A stretch of 64,000 nucleotides of DNA from Rhodospirillaceae bacterium (lineage in GTDB: Bacteria; Pseudomonadota; Alphaproteobacteria; Bin65). Positions 8,897 through 17,692 of this stretch are shown piece by piece. The DNA lies in the NCBI GenBank assembly GCA_028819475.1, contig JAPPLJ010000013.1:22769-86768 (forward strand), in the 5' to 3' direction. Within the stretch, counting starts at the first letter, position 1, and every line of letters starts with the position of its first letter. The position numbers and the translations under genes were made by a program. The notes under the pieces were generated by a model. The model worked only from the letters and a program-made list of their open reading frames with translations, searched no databases and had not been told where the DNA came from.

Positions 8897-9133
8897 GAAA
8901 TGTCATGATTCGTCACGATCCCGCATTGCTCCCTTCCTTGCCGCCCCGGACTCGATGCGGGGCCCAGGGCCGACCCGAAAGGCCTTTGCATGTGGCCCCT
9001 TCGACAGGCTCAGGGCAGGCTCCTGGACCCCGGATCGTCGCTCCCCGGATCGGGGTCCGGGGCAAGCCGCTCCGTCCGGGGTGGCAAAGGGGAGTGGCGG
9101 TGAGTCCGGGAAATGTCATGTTTTGTCATGATC
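8897..9133. repeat. Dispersed intergenic element with terminal inverted repeats and flanking direct repeats
   Basis: A pair of 24-base direct repeats, 21 of 24 identical, lies at 8897-8920 and 9110-9133, each built around GAAATGTCATG. Inside them, inverted repeats at 8929-8950 and 9075-9094 pair with a few mismatches (CTCCCTTCCTTGCC versus GGCAAAGGGGAG). The core is rich in CCCCGGA...CCGGGG stems and CGACAGGCTCAGGGC, a style of intergenic repeat common in alphaproteobacteria. There is no coding potential. A related but diverged copy lies at 20186-20417. It resembles a small non-autonomous element, although no transposase relation can be shown here. Confidence 0.5.
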
Positions 9134-9210
9134 GGACCTCCGCCGGACGACGGCGGAACGAGCAGGATGTTCATATATTGTTCTTTTCGTGCGTGTCAAC
9201 CCGGTGCCCG

Positions 9211-9225
9211 CGCTAATTAATAGCG
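9211..9225. promoter_or_regulatory. Inverted repeat upstream of the MarR gene, candidate operator
   Basis: The 15-base sequence CGCTAATTAATAGCG pairs over 6 of 7 positions around its centre. It lies 64 nt before the MarR start, in a short AT-rich patch with promoter-like TATAT sequence just upstream. MarR proteins usually repress their own operon by binding such palindromes, so this is the best candidate site. The assignment is by position and symmetry only. Confidence 0.4.
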
Positions 9226-9288
9226 ACTCGAAACTGTTTGGCGCCTGACTGTTTGGCCGGCGGACAATTCATGCTATGCCCCGGGCCC

Positions 9289-9774
9289 ATGAATGCCCCC
9301 GATTCCCTGAACGAGCCCGCCGCCGGCCGCGCCGCGCCCGAGGGACAGGCGGTCGATCTTGGCCGGCTTGCCGGCCTGCTGGGCTACCGTCTACGCCGGG
9401 CGGAGGTGTTCGCCTTCCAGAATTTCGCCGCCCATCTCGGCGCCGACGGGATCAGCCCCGGCCAGCTCGGCGTGCTGCTGCTGGTCCAGGCGAATCCCGG
9501 ATCCAACCAGACCCGGATCGGCCGGGCGCTCGGCATCGACCGGTCGACCCTGGTCTCGATCGTCGACACGCTGGAGGCGCGCGGCCTGGTCCGGCGCGAG
9601 CCGTCGCCGACCGACCGGCGCTCCCACGCCCTAGTGCTGTCGGACGAGGGCGCCGCCTTTCTGCGCGCCATCCGGCCGCGGCTCGACGCCCACGAGGCGG
9701 AAATCGCGCGCAACCTGTCGCCGGCCGAGCGGGCGCAGCTGATCGACCTGCTGCAGCGGCTGGCGGCGCCGTGA
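9289..9774 (+). CDS. MarR family transcriptional regulator
   Basis: The 161-residue protein is a winged-helix MarR regulator. The recognition helix region is NQTRIGRALGIDRSTLVSIVDTLEARGLV, followed by the wing RREPSPTDRRSHALVLSDEG, which is diagnostic for the family. Possible starts are 9271 and 9289; the second (MNAPDS) is used because it leaves a family-typical N-terminus. Its stop overlaps the GTG of the acyl-CoA synthetase gene, so the two are translationally coupled. It probably senses an aromatic or acyl-CoA ligand linked to the ligase reaction and represses the pair. That is inference from family habit and coupling. Confidence 0.9.
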   Translation: MNAPDSLNEPAAGRAAPEGQAVDLGRLAGLLGYRLRRAEVFAFQNFAAHLGADGISPGQLGVLLLVQANPGSNQTRIGRALGIDRSTLVSIVDTLEARGLVRREPSPTDRRSHALVLSDEGAAFLRAIRPRLDAHEAEIARNLSPAERAQLIDLLQRLAAP

Positions 9775-11450
9775 CGCCGGCGGTGACGTCCGACGGGCCC
9801 GCGGACTTCCCGCAGACCTTCGGCGCCCTGCTGCGCGAGAGCGCCCGGCGCCACCCGGACAGGGCGGCGGTCGTCGGCTATCGGGACGGTGCCCGAAGCG
9901 AAAACCGCGTGGCGATGACCTATGCCGGGCTGGACCGGGCGGCCGACCGGCTGGCTCGTGCGCTGGCCCGCGCCGGCTATGCGAAAACGGCGGACCGGCC
10001 GGGGCGCTGGCTCGCCATCCTGTCGCCCAACGAGGTCGACTACGCGGCGGTCCATTTCGGGGCGGCGCGGGCCGGCTGCCCGCTTGCCCACGTCTCGGTG
10101 CGCGCCAATGCAGCCGGCCGGGCCGAGATGTTGGCCGGGGTCGGCGCCGAACTGCTGTTCGTCCATGCCGATCTGGCCGGGGACGCCCGCGCCCTGCTCG
10201 CCGGTTTGCCGGCGCTCGAACGGATCGTCGTCATCGGCGGCGCGGCCGGGCCGGACTCGCTGGACGCCTTCACCGCCGATGCGCCGGACGGCGACCCGCT
10301 CGTCGCGGTGCACCCCGACGATCCGGCGGCGGTGACCTTTTCCAGCGGCTCGACCGGCGCGCCCAAGGGCGTATTGGTCTCGCACCGCAACCGCACGCTC
10401 GCCTCGTGCCTCGGCGCGCAGGCCTTCGAGCTGGCCGACGATGACGTCATGGCCTGCACCACGCCGCTGTTCCACGTCGCCGGCCTGTTCATGTGGCTCC
10501 AGATCGGCATCAGGCGCGGCCTCACCGTCGTGCTGCTGGAGAAGTGGGCGCCGGACCTGTTCGCCGACGCCGTCGAGCGCGACGTCGCGACCGCCGCCTT
10601 TCTGGTGCCGTCGCAGGTGACGGCGCTGCTGGACGATCCGGCGGCGGCTGCGCGAGTGCGGCAGGAAGACGGTGGCCTGCGCCATCTCAACATCAGCGGC
10701 GCGCCGATGCCGTCGGGCCTGCTCGAGCGCGCGCTAAGCGCCTGGCCGGGCCTCGAGATCGTCGAGCATTACGGCCAGTCGGAAAGCTGCCCGCTCGCCT
10801 ACCGGCCGGCCGCCTTCGCGCGCTCCAAGCCGATGAGCGCCGGGCGGCCCTGCGTCGAGATGGCGGTGCTGGACCGGGACGGCCGGCCCCTGCCGCAGGG
10901 GGAGGCCGGCGAGGTCGCGAGCCGCGGCGCGCACACGCTGCTCGGCTATGTCGGCGAGGACTCCGGCGAGGATATCGGCGGCGGGGCGGAACTGGCGGCC
11001 CTGCGCGCCGGCGACGGCTGGCTCAGGACCGGCGACATCGGCCGGATCGACGAAGACGGTTTCCTCCACCTGATCGACCGCTCGAAGGACGTCATCGTCT
11101 CGGGCGGCGAGAACATCTTTCCCGCCGAGGTCGAGCGCGCGCTCTACCTGCATCCAGCGGTCCGCGAATGCGCCGTCTTCGGCGTGCCCGACGACCGGTG
11201 GGGCGAGGTCCCGGCCGCCCATGTCGTGGCTAACGGCGCGGGCGGTGGAGGCGACGACGAAACTGCGGGCGGCAGCGGTGCACTGCCCGACGAAGCCGCC
11301 CTGATCGACTTCGTCGTGGCCCGGATCCCGCGCTACAAGCGCCCGCGCTTCGTCAAATTCGTCGACGCCCTGCCCCGCACCGCCATCGGCAAGATCCAGA
11401 AGAACCGGATTCGGGCGGAGTACTGGAAGGGAAGGGACCGGGCGATATGA
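9771..11450 (+). CDS. AMP-dependent acyl-CoA synthetase/ligase
   Basis: The 559-residue enzyme belongs to the ANL adenylating superfamily, which activates a carboxylic acid with ATP and transfers it to CoA. The P-loop-like motif TFSSGSTGAPKG is near residue 190. HYGQSES, GWLRTGDIG and the C-terminal hinge DRSKDVIVSGGENIFPAEVE follow, and the catalytic lysine segment is RTAIGKIQKNRIR at the end. It starts with GTG at 9771 in a GTGA overlap with the MarR stop. Fatty, aromatic or bile-type acids are all possible substrates. The sequence just after the stop becomes AT-rich, marking the edge of a foreign islet. Confidence 0.9.
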   Translation: MTPAVTSDGPADFPQTFGALLRESARRHPDRAAVVGYRDGARSENRVAMTYAGLDRAADRLARALARAGYAKTADRPGRWLAILSPNEVDYAAVHFGAARAGCPLAHVSVRANAAGRAEMLAGVGAELLFVHADLAGDARALLAGLPALERIVVIGGAAGPDSLDAFTADAPDGDPLVAVHPDDPAAVTFSSGSTGAPKGVLVSHRNRTLASCLGAQAFELADDDVMACTTPLFHVAGLFMWLQIGIRRGLTVVLLEKWAPDLFADAVERDVATAAFLVPSQVTALLDDPAAAARVRQEDGGLRHLNISGAPMPSGLLERALSAWPGLEIVEHYGQSESCPLAYRPAAFARSKPMSAGRPCVEMAVLDRDGRPLPQGEAGEVASRGAHTLLGYVGEDSGEDIGGGAELAALRAGDGWLRTGDIGRIDEDGFLHLIDRSKDVIVSGGENIFPAEVERALYLHPAVRECAVFGVPDDRWGEVPAAHVVANGAGGGGDDETAGGSGALPDEAALIDFVVARIPRYKRPRFVKFVDALPRTAIGKIQKNRIRAEYWKGRDRAI

Positions 11451-11539
11451 GGTATTCTCAAACAGCTACTGTCGTGTCGTGTAACATAGATTTTTGGTTT
11501 ACAATAGATGAGCAATGCATGCACGATTTCATGACACTA

Positions 11540-11569
11540 TTGACATCAAGCTCTTCTAGAAACTACATT
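11540..11569 (+). promoter_or_regulatory. Probable sigma-70-type promoter for the AT-rich islet
   Basis: A perfect -35 box TTGACA at 11540-11545 is followed after 18 nt by TACATT at 11564-11569. It sits 30 nt upstream of the GrlR-like start and reads in the same direction. The element lies in sequence much more AT-rich than the chromosome around it, consistent with an imported unit that carries its own promoter. Confidence 0.5.
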
Positions 11570-11598
11570 GTCAGTGAGACTAGTATAGGAGTTGGATC

Positions 11599-11934
11599 AT
11601 GAATGGAATTTACGCCATGTTTTATACGGGGATTTCCGGTATTGGAAACGCCGTTTTCATCATGGTGGATGGAAAAATCTCTGGTGCTGATGTTTCGGGA
11701 GGTATTCTTGATGGGGAATATACAGCAATAAAAAATAATCGTGTAACTTTCCAAGCACGGCTTACTACACCAGTAGGAGCCACACTTGTCACTGGCCAGA
11801 CAGTTGCTGATAAACCAATTACCCAAGAAGTTTCTGCTACTTTATCGGCGAATTTCGCAAATGGCAGTCCTGTTCAAATTCAGATGCCAATGGGTCCTGT
11901 CAATGTAGCTTTTAGGAAATTGAGAGACCTGTGA
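11599..11934 (+). CDS. GrlR-like small regulatory-domain protein
   Basis: The 111-residue protein begins MNGIYAMFYTGISG and continues with GNAVFIMVDGKISGADVSGG and ILDGEY. This resembles the beta-rich GrlR-type regulatory domain found in type III secretion regulators and many uncharacterised small proteins. A good ribosome site, AGGAG, lies 7 nt before the ATG. Codon use and base composition are AT-rich, unlike both flanks, which marks it as horizontally acquired. It overlaps the DUF6680 gene by one nucleotide (TGATG), so the two are probably co-expressed. The GrlR relation is judged by eye from the N-terminal pattern, and function is unknown. Confidence 0.65.
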   Translation: MNGIYAMFYTGISGIGNAVFIMVDGKISGADVSGGILDGEYTAIKNNRVTFQARLTTPVGATLVTGQTVADKPITQEVSATLSANFANGSPVQIQMPMGPVNVAFRKLRDL

Positions 11935-12509
11935 TGTCAGATGGTCAGGTGATCCTTTCGATTTGTACAATTTTGGCCATTATTTTGGGGCCAATATTTG
12001 CTGTTCTTGTTACAAGATATGTTGATAAGCAAAGAGCGTCTGAAACAAGAAAGATGGATATTTTTCGGACCCTAATGAGAACTAGAAAGATGCCAATTCA
12101 CTTCGAGCATGTTGGTGCATTGAATTTAATTGAAATAGAATTTGCGAACGAGACGAGAATAATTAGTGCATGGAAAAAATACCTCCAAAATCTCAGCGAA
12201 AATCCTCCTCAAGCATTGTCTGGGAGTGAACTTCAGGCATTTGAAAAAAAGCGCGATTCTTTACTCACAAAATTGATTTACGAAATTGCTACAAGTTTGG
12301 ATTTTAGAGTCGAGCAGCTTGATATTCTAGAGGGAAATTACTTGCCTCAAGGATGGGACGATGACGCCCGAGAACAAAAATTGGCAAGACAAGGACTTAT
12401 CGAAGTGCTTCAAGGTCGGCGCCCACTTGTCGTTCAACCATATACTCACCAAACGACACAATCGCCCTTCCCGCCACCTCCCGAAATTCCTCGGGCAGAG
12501 CAAGATTAG
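11934..12509 (+). CDS. Membrane-anchored DUF6680-type protein
   Basis: The 191-residue protein has one N-terminal membrane segment (ILSICTILAIILGPIFAVLV) followed by a cytoplasmic helical region. The sequence RKMDIFRTLMRTRKMPIHFEHVGALNLIEIEF is the hallmark of DUF6680, a domain of unknown function. The ATG overlaps the stop of the GrlR-like gene; a GTG one codon earlier is also possible. The C-terminal end is proline-rich (SPFPPPPEIPRAEQD). Together with its partner it makes a two-gene AT-rich islet between the acyl-CoA synthetase and a convergent glutathione transferase. No function is proposed. Confidence 0.7.
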   Translation: MSDGQVILSICTILAIILGPIFAVLVTRYVDKQRASETRKMDIFRTLMRTRKMPIHFEHVGALNLIEIEFANETRIISAWKKYLQNLSENPPQALSGSELQAFEKKRDSLLTKLIYEIATSLDFRVEQLDILEGNYLPQGWDDDAREQKLARQGLIEVLQGRRPLVVQPYTHQTTQSPFPPPPEIPRAEQD

Positions 12510-12617
12510 TTTGCGATCGCATCGAATTCATACGAGCTAACGTGATGCCTTGCGGATTTTTTGTCCCACCAACCACTTAGCTAATTCGCCTCGACACTCT
12601 AATCCGTCTGTTATCAT

Positions 12618-13253
12618 TCAACTGGCACCACCCCCCACAACCCCCTCCGGCGCGGGCAGCATCGGCGCATGGCCGGGTTCCGCCGCGACGCGCGCGAGCC
12701 AGGCGGTGACGTTGGGATAGGGGGCAAGGTCGAAGCCGCCTTCGCCGGCGACGTGGGTGTAGGCGTAGAGGGCGATGTCGGCGACCGTCATGGCCGCGCC
12801 GCCGAACCAGTCCACGCCGCCGAGATGCCCTTCCATCACCGCGAGCGCGGCATGGCCGCCGTCCTGCTTCGCCGGCAACTGGGCGCGCTGCAGGTCGGTC
12901 ATGTCCGAATGCTGGATCCAGTGGCGCGCGACGGCGATGTTTGGCTCGTGGCTGTATTGCTCGAAGAACAGCCATTGCAGGGTCAGCGCCCGGTTGAGCC
13001 GCCCGGCCGGCAGGAAGCGCGAGCCCTCGGCCAGATAGCACAGGATCGCGTTGGATTCGGCGAGGCAGGTCCCGTCCTCCAGCACCAATAGCGGAATCCG
13101 CCCGTTCGGGTTGAGGGCGAGGAAATCCGCCGTCCGCGTCTCGCCCGTCATGATGTCGAGTTCGATCCGCTCGTAGGTCAGGCCGAGATGGGCCATCAGC
13201 AGGCGCGGCTTGTAGCCGTTGCCGGAGAGACGGTTGTCGTACAGGCGGAGCAT
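12618..13253 (-). CDS. Glutathione S-transferase family protein
   Basis: The 211-residue protein has the two-domain GST layout. The N-terminal thioredoxin fold contains LYDNRLSGNGYKPRLLM and the glutathione-binding NPNGRIPLLVLEDGTCLAESNAIL stretch, with its cis-Pro and E-S pair. An all-helical C-terminal domain ends with FGGAAMTVADIALYAYTHVA, the usual hydrophobic staple region. The ATG at 13253 starts the beta-strand directly, so much longer extensions of the frame upstream are not used. It is transcribed away from the GlxA-type regulator gene and 100 nt from it, so they may share a regulatory region. The substrate is not predictable. Confidence 0.9.
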   Translation of the reverse strand: MLRLYDNRLSGNGYKPRLLMAHLGLTYERIELDIMTGETRTADFLALNPNGRIPLLVLEDGTCLAESNAILCYLAEGSRFLPAGRLNRALTLQWLFFEQYSHEPNIAVARHWIQHSDMTDLQRAQLPAKQDGGHAALAVMEGHLGGVDWFGGAAMTVADIALYAYTHVAGEGGFDLAPYPNVTAWLARVAAEPGHAPMLPAPEGVVGGGAS

Positions 13254-13352
13254 GGGCAGAGTCCTGAAGCGATGCGGGGTCGCGCGTTTTCCGAAACCTT
13301 GCCGCGACTGACGAGTGGCGCAAATGCCGAATATCGGTAAGATTACGCCAAC

Positions 13353-14327
13353 ATGCCCGACCACCCGCCCCATTCCACCGTCGTCGCTCTGGCCTATGAC
13401 GGGCTGTGCACCTTCGAGTTCGGCTGCGCCTACGAGATCTTCGGCCTGCCGCGGCCGGAACTGGACCGGCCCTGGTACCGGTTCGAGGTCTGCGCCGCCG
13501 AGCCGGGGCCGCTCGCGGCGGCGGGCGGGCTTGCGGTCCGGGCACCCTATGACCTGGGCCTGATCGAGCGGGCGGACACGGTGATCGTGCCGGGCTGGAA
13601 GAGCCCGGATGCGCCGGCGCCGCCGGCCCTGCTCGCCGCGCTCGCCGGCGTGGTCGAGCGCGGCGGCCGGCTGGCCTCGATCTGCTCGGGCGCCTTCCTG
13701 CTCGCCGCCACCGGGGTGCTGGACGGCCGGCGCGCCACCACCCACTGGCGCTATACCGGGGCGCTGGCGCGGCGCTATCCGCAAGTCCGGGTCGATCCGG
13801 ACGTGCTCTACGTCGACGAGGGCCCGGTCCTGACCTCGGCCGGCAGCGCGGCGGGGCTCGACCTCTGCCTCCATATCGTGCGCCGCGACCACGGCGCGGC
13901 GGTCGCCAACGCCGTCGCCCGGCGGCTTGTGCTCGCGCCGCACCGCGACGGCGGCCAGCGCCAGTTCGTCGAAACCCCGGTCTCCGCCGGGGCGGACGCC
14001 GGCCGGCTGGCGCGGCTGCTCGACTGGCTGCCCGCCCATGTCGACGAGCCGCTCGGCGTTGCCGACCTCGCCGCACGCGCAGGTATGAGCGTGCGCAACT
14101 TTCAGCGGCGCTTTCGCGAAGCGACGGGCTCGACGCCGGGCGACTGGCTCACCCGGCAGCGCGTGGACCGCGCCCGCCGCCTTGCGGAGACCACCGATCT
14201 GACCGTCGAACAGATCGCGACGCGCGCCGGCTTCGGCACCGTCGAGACGCTGCGCCATCACTTCCGGCGCCTTGTCGGGACCACCCCGACCGGCTATCGC
14301 CGCACCTTCGGCCGGGTTCGGGGATGA
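13353..14327 (+). CDS. GlxA family transcriptional regulator (DJ-1/PfpI domain plus AraC-type HTH)
   Basis: The 324-residue protein fuses a DJ-1/PfpI-like ligand domain (residues about 1-190) to an AraC-type double helix-turn-helix (about 215-320). The first contains SICSGAFLLAATGVLDGRRATTHW, the nucleophile-elbow region of GlxA regulators. The second contains LAARAGMSVRNFQRRFREATGSTPGDWL and IATRAGFGTVETLRHHFRRLVGTTP. Such proteins activate catabolic genes for amines or related compounds. The stop overlaps the SnoaL-like gene by 4 nt (ATGA), so they are coupled. The divergent GST gene and the downstream Rieske oxygenase are plausible targets. Confidence 0.9.
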   Translation: MPDHPPHSTVVALAYDGLCTFEFGCAYEIFGLPRPELDRPWYRFEVCAAEPGPLAAAGGLAVRAPYDLGLIERADTVIVPGWKSPDAPAPPALLAALAGVVERGGRLASICSGAFLLAATGVLDGRRATTHWRYTGALARRYPQVRVDPDVLYVDEGPVLTSAGSAAGLDLCLHIVRRDHGAAVANAVARRLVLAPHRDGGQRQFVETPVSAGADAGRLARLLDWLPAHVDEPLGVADLAARAGMSVRNFQRRFREATGSTPGDWLTRQRVDRARRLAETTDLTVEQIATRAGFGTVETLRHHFRRLVGTTPTGYRRTFGRVRG

Positions 14328-14782
14328 CCATGACAGACACCGACGACTTTTCCGATGACCGTGGGCCCGATCCTTCCGGGGAGCCGCTCGGCCGTTTTGT
14401 CCGCGCCTTCTACGACGCCCGCCGCGCCGCGGCGCGCAGCGGCGATCTCGCCCCGCTCGACGCCTTCATCGCGCCGGACGTGCGCTGGGCCGAGCCCGAC
14501 GTCGGCGACCATATGGGCGACCTGCGCGGCCGCGCGGCGGTGCTCGGCATGATCCGCCGCGCCCTCGCGACGACCGGCGGCACCTTCGACCTGCGGGTGA
14601 CCGGGACGGTCGAGACCGGCAGCCATGTCGCGGCGCTGATCGCCTGGTCGGCGGAGAAGGACGGCGGGCGAATCGAGGGGCGGGAACTGGCGGTCTACGA
14701 GGTGCGGGACGGCCGCATCGCCGCGGCGTGGTTCCATCCGGAGAACATCGCCGACGACCGCGCCTTCTGGGGCGAGGCCTAG
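14324..14782 (+). CDS. SnoaL-like/NTF2-fold protein
   Basis: The 152-residue protein has the pattern of the SnoaL-like NTF2 fold: FVRAFYDARRAAARSGDLAPLDAFIAPDVRWAEP near the start, then GDLRGRAAVLGMIRRAL, and the C-terminal sheet RELAVYEVRDGRIAAAWFHPENIADDRAFW. Family members include small isomerases, dehydratases and ligand-binding proteins. The start overlaps the regulator's stop by 4 nt; a second ATG at 14330 is also possible. Its position between a GlxA regulator and a Rieske oxygenase suggests a part in the same catabolic unit, which is inference. Confidence 0.8.
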   Translation: MTMTDTDDFSDDRGPDPSGEPLGRFVRAFYDARRAAARSGDLAPLDAFIAPDVRWAEPDVGDHMGDLRGRAAVLGMIRRALATTGGTFDLRVTGTVETGSHVAALIAWSAEKDGGRIEGRELAVYEVRDGRIAAAWFHPENIADDRAFWGEA

Positions 14783-14992
14783 CCCGGATTTCTCACCGCA
14801 GTCACGGTCTGCGAGGCGTTTCGGCCGGCGCGCGCCGACTGTGCCGCCAGCGATGCCGGCGCCGGAAAAGCCGGCGATGCCCTGCGGCGGTCCGCCGATT
14901 ACGGCCTTGCCCGAATCCGCACGGCTCCCCTACCCTTTCTGCCAGCGCCGGTTTTGCCAGCACCGGCTGGGGCCCGGACCAGGGAGAACGGC

Positions 14993-16045
14993 ATGGCCTA
15001 TCTCGACGACAGCGCGTGGCGCTATTTCTGGCATCCGGTCTGCACCCTGCCGGAACTCGCCGCCGCTGCGTCCGATAACCGGGCGCTCGCGGTCACGCTG
15101 CTCGGGGAGCCGATCGCCGTCGCCGAGATCGCCGGCACCCTCGCCGCCTTCCTGGACCGCTGCATCCATCGCTCGACGCGCCTGTCGATCGGCTGCGTGG
15201 AGGCGGGCGGGCTGCGCTGCGCCTATCACGGCTGGCTCTACGACGCCGGCGGCATGTGCGTCGAAATCCCGGCGATGCCGGACTACAAAATCCCGCCCGG
15301 CTTCCGGCTCCGGAAGATCGAGGCCCGGGTCGCCTACGACCTGGTCTGGCTGCGCCTCGATCCGGAGGCCGGCACCGAAATTCCCGGCTGCCCGGCCTGG
15401 GGCGACGAGGCGTTCCGCTGCGTCGCGGGCGAACCTTACACCTGGCCGACCTCAGCCGGGCGCCGGCTGGAGAATTTCGTCGACCTGTCGCATTTCCCCT
15501 TCGTCCATGACGGCTCGCTCGGCGACCGGCGGCACACGACGGTGCCGATCGCCGAGACCGCCCGCGTCGGCGGCGAGCTCCGGTTCCGCTTCGAACCGGA
15601 ACCGGACATGGACCTGCCCGACGTCGCGCTGATGGCGCCGACCGACTACCGGCTCTGGATGCCGTTCACGGTCAATCTCGAATTCTTCTTTCCCGACGGC
15701 GAGCGCGGCCAGCTCTGGATGACCGCCTCGCCGGTCGAGTCCGGAACCTGCCGCAGCTTCTGGTTCACCTGCCGCACCGCCGACCGGGACGGCGACGACC
15801 GCCCCCATCTCGAATTCCAGGACCTCGTGCTCCGTGAGGACCTGCCGGTGATCGCGGCCCAGGACCCGCCGGAGATCCCCGGCCCGGCGGGCGAGCAGTC
15901 CGTGCCGGCCGACGCGGTCTCGCTGGCCTATCGCCGCTGGCTGCGCGAACTCTCCGGGGCGGCGCAGAAAGGGGCGGCCGAAGTCGCCCGGAGTCTGGCC
16001 GCCGGCAAGCGGCAACGGCGGCCAGGCGCCGCGGCAGGCGCCTGA
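14993..16045 (+). CDS. Rieske non-haem iron oxygenase, oxygenase component (vanillate demethylase-like)
   Basis: The 350-residue enzyme starts with a Rieske [2Fe-2S] domain (ligands in DRCIHR and CAYHGW, residues about 45-85), followed by the catalytic domain with NFVDLSHFPFVHDGSLGD, which supplies the mononuclear iron histidines. Length and layout fit the O-demethylase type of ring-hydroxylating oxygenase, which works with a separate ferredoxin reductase. No reductase gene is nearby. The ATG at 14993 has AGGGAGA 6 nt upstream and is preferred to one 39 nt earlier. The tail (AAGKRQRRPGAAAGA) is basic and low in complexity. Substrate unknown. Confidence 0.9.
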   Translation: MAYLDDSAWRYFWHPVCTLPELAAAASDNRALAVTLLGEPIAVAEIAGTLAAFLDRCIHRSTRLSIGCVEAGGLRCAYHGWLYDAGGMCVEIPAMPDYKIPPGFRLRKIEARVAYDLVWLRLDPEAGTEIPGCPAWGDEAFRCVAGEPYTWPTSAGRRLENFVDLSHFPFVHDGSLGDRRHTTVPIAETARVGGELRFRFEPEPDMDLPDVALMAPTDYRLWMPFTVNLEFFFPDGERGQLWMTASPVESGTCRSFWFTCRTADRDGDDRPHLEFQDLVLREDLPVIAAQDPPEIPGPAGEQSVPADAVSLAYRRWLRELSGAAQKGAAEVARSLAAGKRQRRPGAAAGA

Positions 16046-16079
16046 CGCCGCAGGGTTCCGCAATTCCGCAATGGGCCCG

Positions 16080-17444
16080 TCAGGCGCCCTCGGTCTCTTC
16101 TTCGGGCAGCACGGCGTTCAGGACCGCCGCCACGACGCCGGCGACGACGATGCCGGAGACGAAGAGCGGCAGCGACCACTGCGGCAGGACATCGGCCGGC
16201 AGCGGGCCGAAGCCGGCGGCGCCGGCAAGCTGCTGGACCTGCCACAACCCCATGCCGAGGCCGAGGGAGATCGCCGCGATCAGCATGTTGCGGGTCGAGA
16301 GCCCCGACCGCGCGACGAGCTTGAGGCCGGCGGAGACAATCAGGCCGAACATGATCACCGCCGCGCCGCCGAGCACCGGCTCGGGCATCGCGCCGATCAC
16401 CGCGGCCAGCTTCGGAATGAAGCCGCAGAGCAGCAGGAAGACCGCGCCGACGGTCACCACATGACGGCTCATCACCCGGGTGAAGGAGACCAGACCGACA
16501 TTCTGGCTGTAGGAGGTGTTGGGCAGACCGCCGAACAGGGCGACGATCGCCGAGCCCAGGCCGTCGGCCATGATGCCGCCCTTGAGCTCCTTGTCGGTCG
16601 GCTCGCGGTCCGCGCCGCCGGCGGTGACGCCGGAGATGTCGCCGACCGTCTCGACGGTGGTGATGAACGCCATGATGACCATGAGGCCGATCAGGCTGAG
16701 CGCCGCCGGGGTCGAGAATTCCAGGCCGAACCACTCGCCGGGCAGGCCGATCCAGTCCGCCTTGGCGATGCCCTCCACCTTGCGCGGATTGAACATGCCG
16801 AACGGGATCGCGACCAGGTAGCCGATCACGATGCCGATGAAGACCGACGCGGTCGACCAGATTCCCTTGCCGAACCTGCGAATCAGCAGGATCACCAGGA
16901 TGACGAACAGGGCCATTGCCCAGTTGCCGATGTCGCCGAAACCGGCCTTCTTGCAGAATCCGGCCGGATAGGCGCCGCAGCCGGCGGAATATTTGATGCC
17001 GACGGGCAGCAGGGTGAAGCCGATGGTCATCACCACAACGCCGGACACCAGCCCCGGAATGAACTTCCGGATCTGCGGGATGAAATAGCCGAGAAGGATC
17101 TGGAACAGGCCGCCGATCAGGCTCGCGCCGAAGACGGCCGCCAGGCTCGCGCCGCCCTTGATCGCTCCGGTGAGAATGCCGACATAGGCGAAGCTGGTCC
17201 CCTGGACGATCGGCAGCCGCGACCCGACCGGCCCGATGCCGACCGTCTGGATCAGCGTCGCGACGCCGGCCGCGAGCAGGGCGATCTGGACGAGCACGGT
17301 GATATATTGCGGCCCCGCGGCGAGGGCGATGAGCAGGGGCACCGTGATGTTCCCCGCAAACATGGCGAGGACATGCTGGATGCCCAGCGGAATGGCATCG
17401 CGCATCGGCGGCCGGTAATCGGGATTCTTGAGATTTTCGTCCAT
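16080..17444 (-). CDS. NCS2 family nucleobase (uracil/xanthine) permease
   Basis: The 454-residue inner-membrane protein belongs to the NCS2 symporters for uracil, xanthine or urate. About 12-14 hydrophobic segments are visible. Landmarks include IQHVLAMFAGNITVPLLIA at the N-terminus, VQGTSFAYVG, TVETVGDISGVTAGG and FGGLPNTSYSQNVGL, which are characteristic substrate-site and scaffold stretches. The ATG at 17444 (MDENLKNPDYRP) is preferred over a longer frame with an unlikely basic leader. It converges on the Rieske oxygenase gene with a 34-nt gap. Specificity among nucleobases cannot be fixed from this reading. Confidence 0.92.
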   Translation of the reverse strand: MDENLKNPDYRPPMRDAIPLGIQHVLAMFAGNITVPLLIALAAGPQYITVLVQIALLAAGVATLIQTVGIGPVGSRLPIVQGTSFAYVGILTGAIKGGASLAAVFGASLIGGLFQILLGYFIPQIRKFIPGLVSGVVVMTIGFTLLPVGIKYSAGCGAYPAGFCKKAGFGDIGNWAMALFVILVILLIRRFGKGIWSTASVFIGIVIGYLVAIPFGMFNPRKVEGIAKADWIGLPGEWFGLEFSTPAALSLIGLMVIMAFITTVETVGDISGVTAGGADREPTDKELKGGIMADGLGSAIVALFGGLPNTSYSQNVGLVSFTRVMSRHVVTVGAVFLLLCGFIPKLAAVIGAMPEPVLGGAAVIMFGLIVSAGLKLVARSGLSTRNMLIAAISLGLGMGLWQVQQLAGAAGFGPLPADVLPQWSLPLFVSGIVVAGVVAAVLNAVLPEEETEGA

Positions 17445-17692
17445 GACCAGCGTTCCGTTGATCGGGTGATCGAGGCGCCGGGACTTTTCCGAGGCGCCAG
17501 CGGCTGACACCGAACCGGGCCAAGCGTGCCATCGTCGCACGCCCGTTCCCAGCGAATCAAGTCACCGATCCGTCAATTCCCGGCCCGACAGAAGCCGAAC
17601 GAAAAATCCCGCTTGCCCAACATCGGAGGGCCGACTTACGCTGTCGGCAATCGCGCGGCAGGGCGGATCGACAAGGGACGGGGGCAGGGCCG

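Noticed and set aside
16071..17507. Plus-strand frame rich in Asp, Gln, His and Arg opposite the NCS2 permease
   Set aside because: The composition is the mirror of a membrane protein gene and no ribosome site or family is seen.
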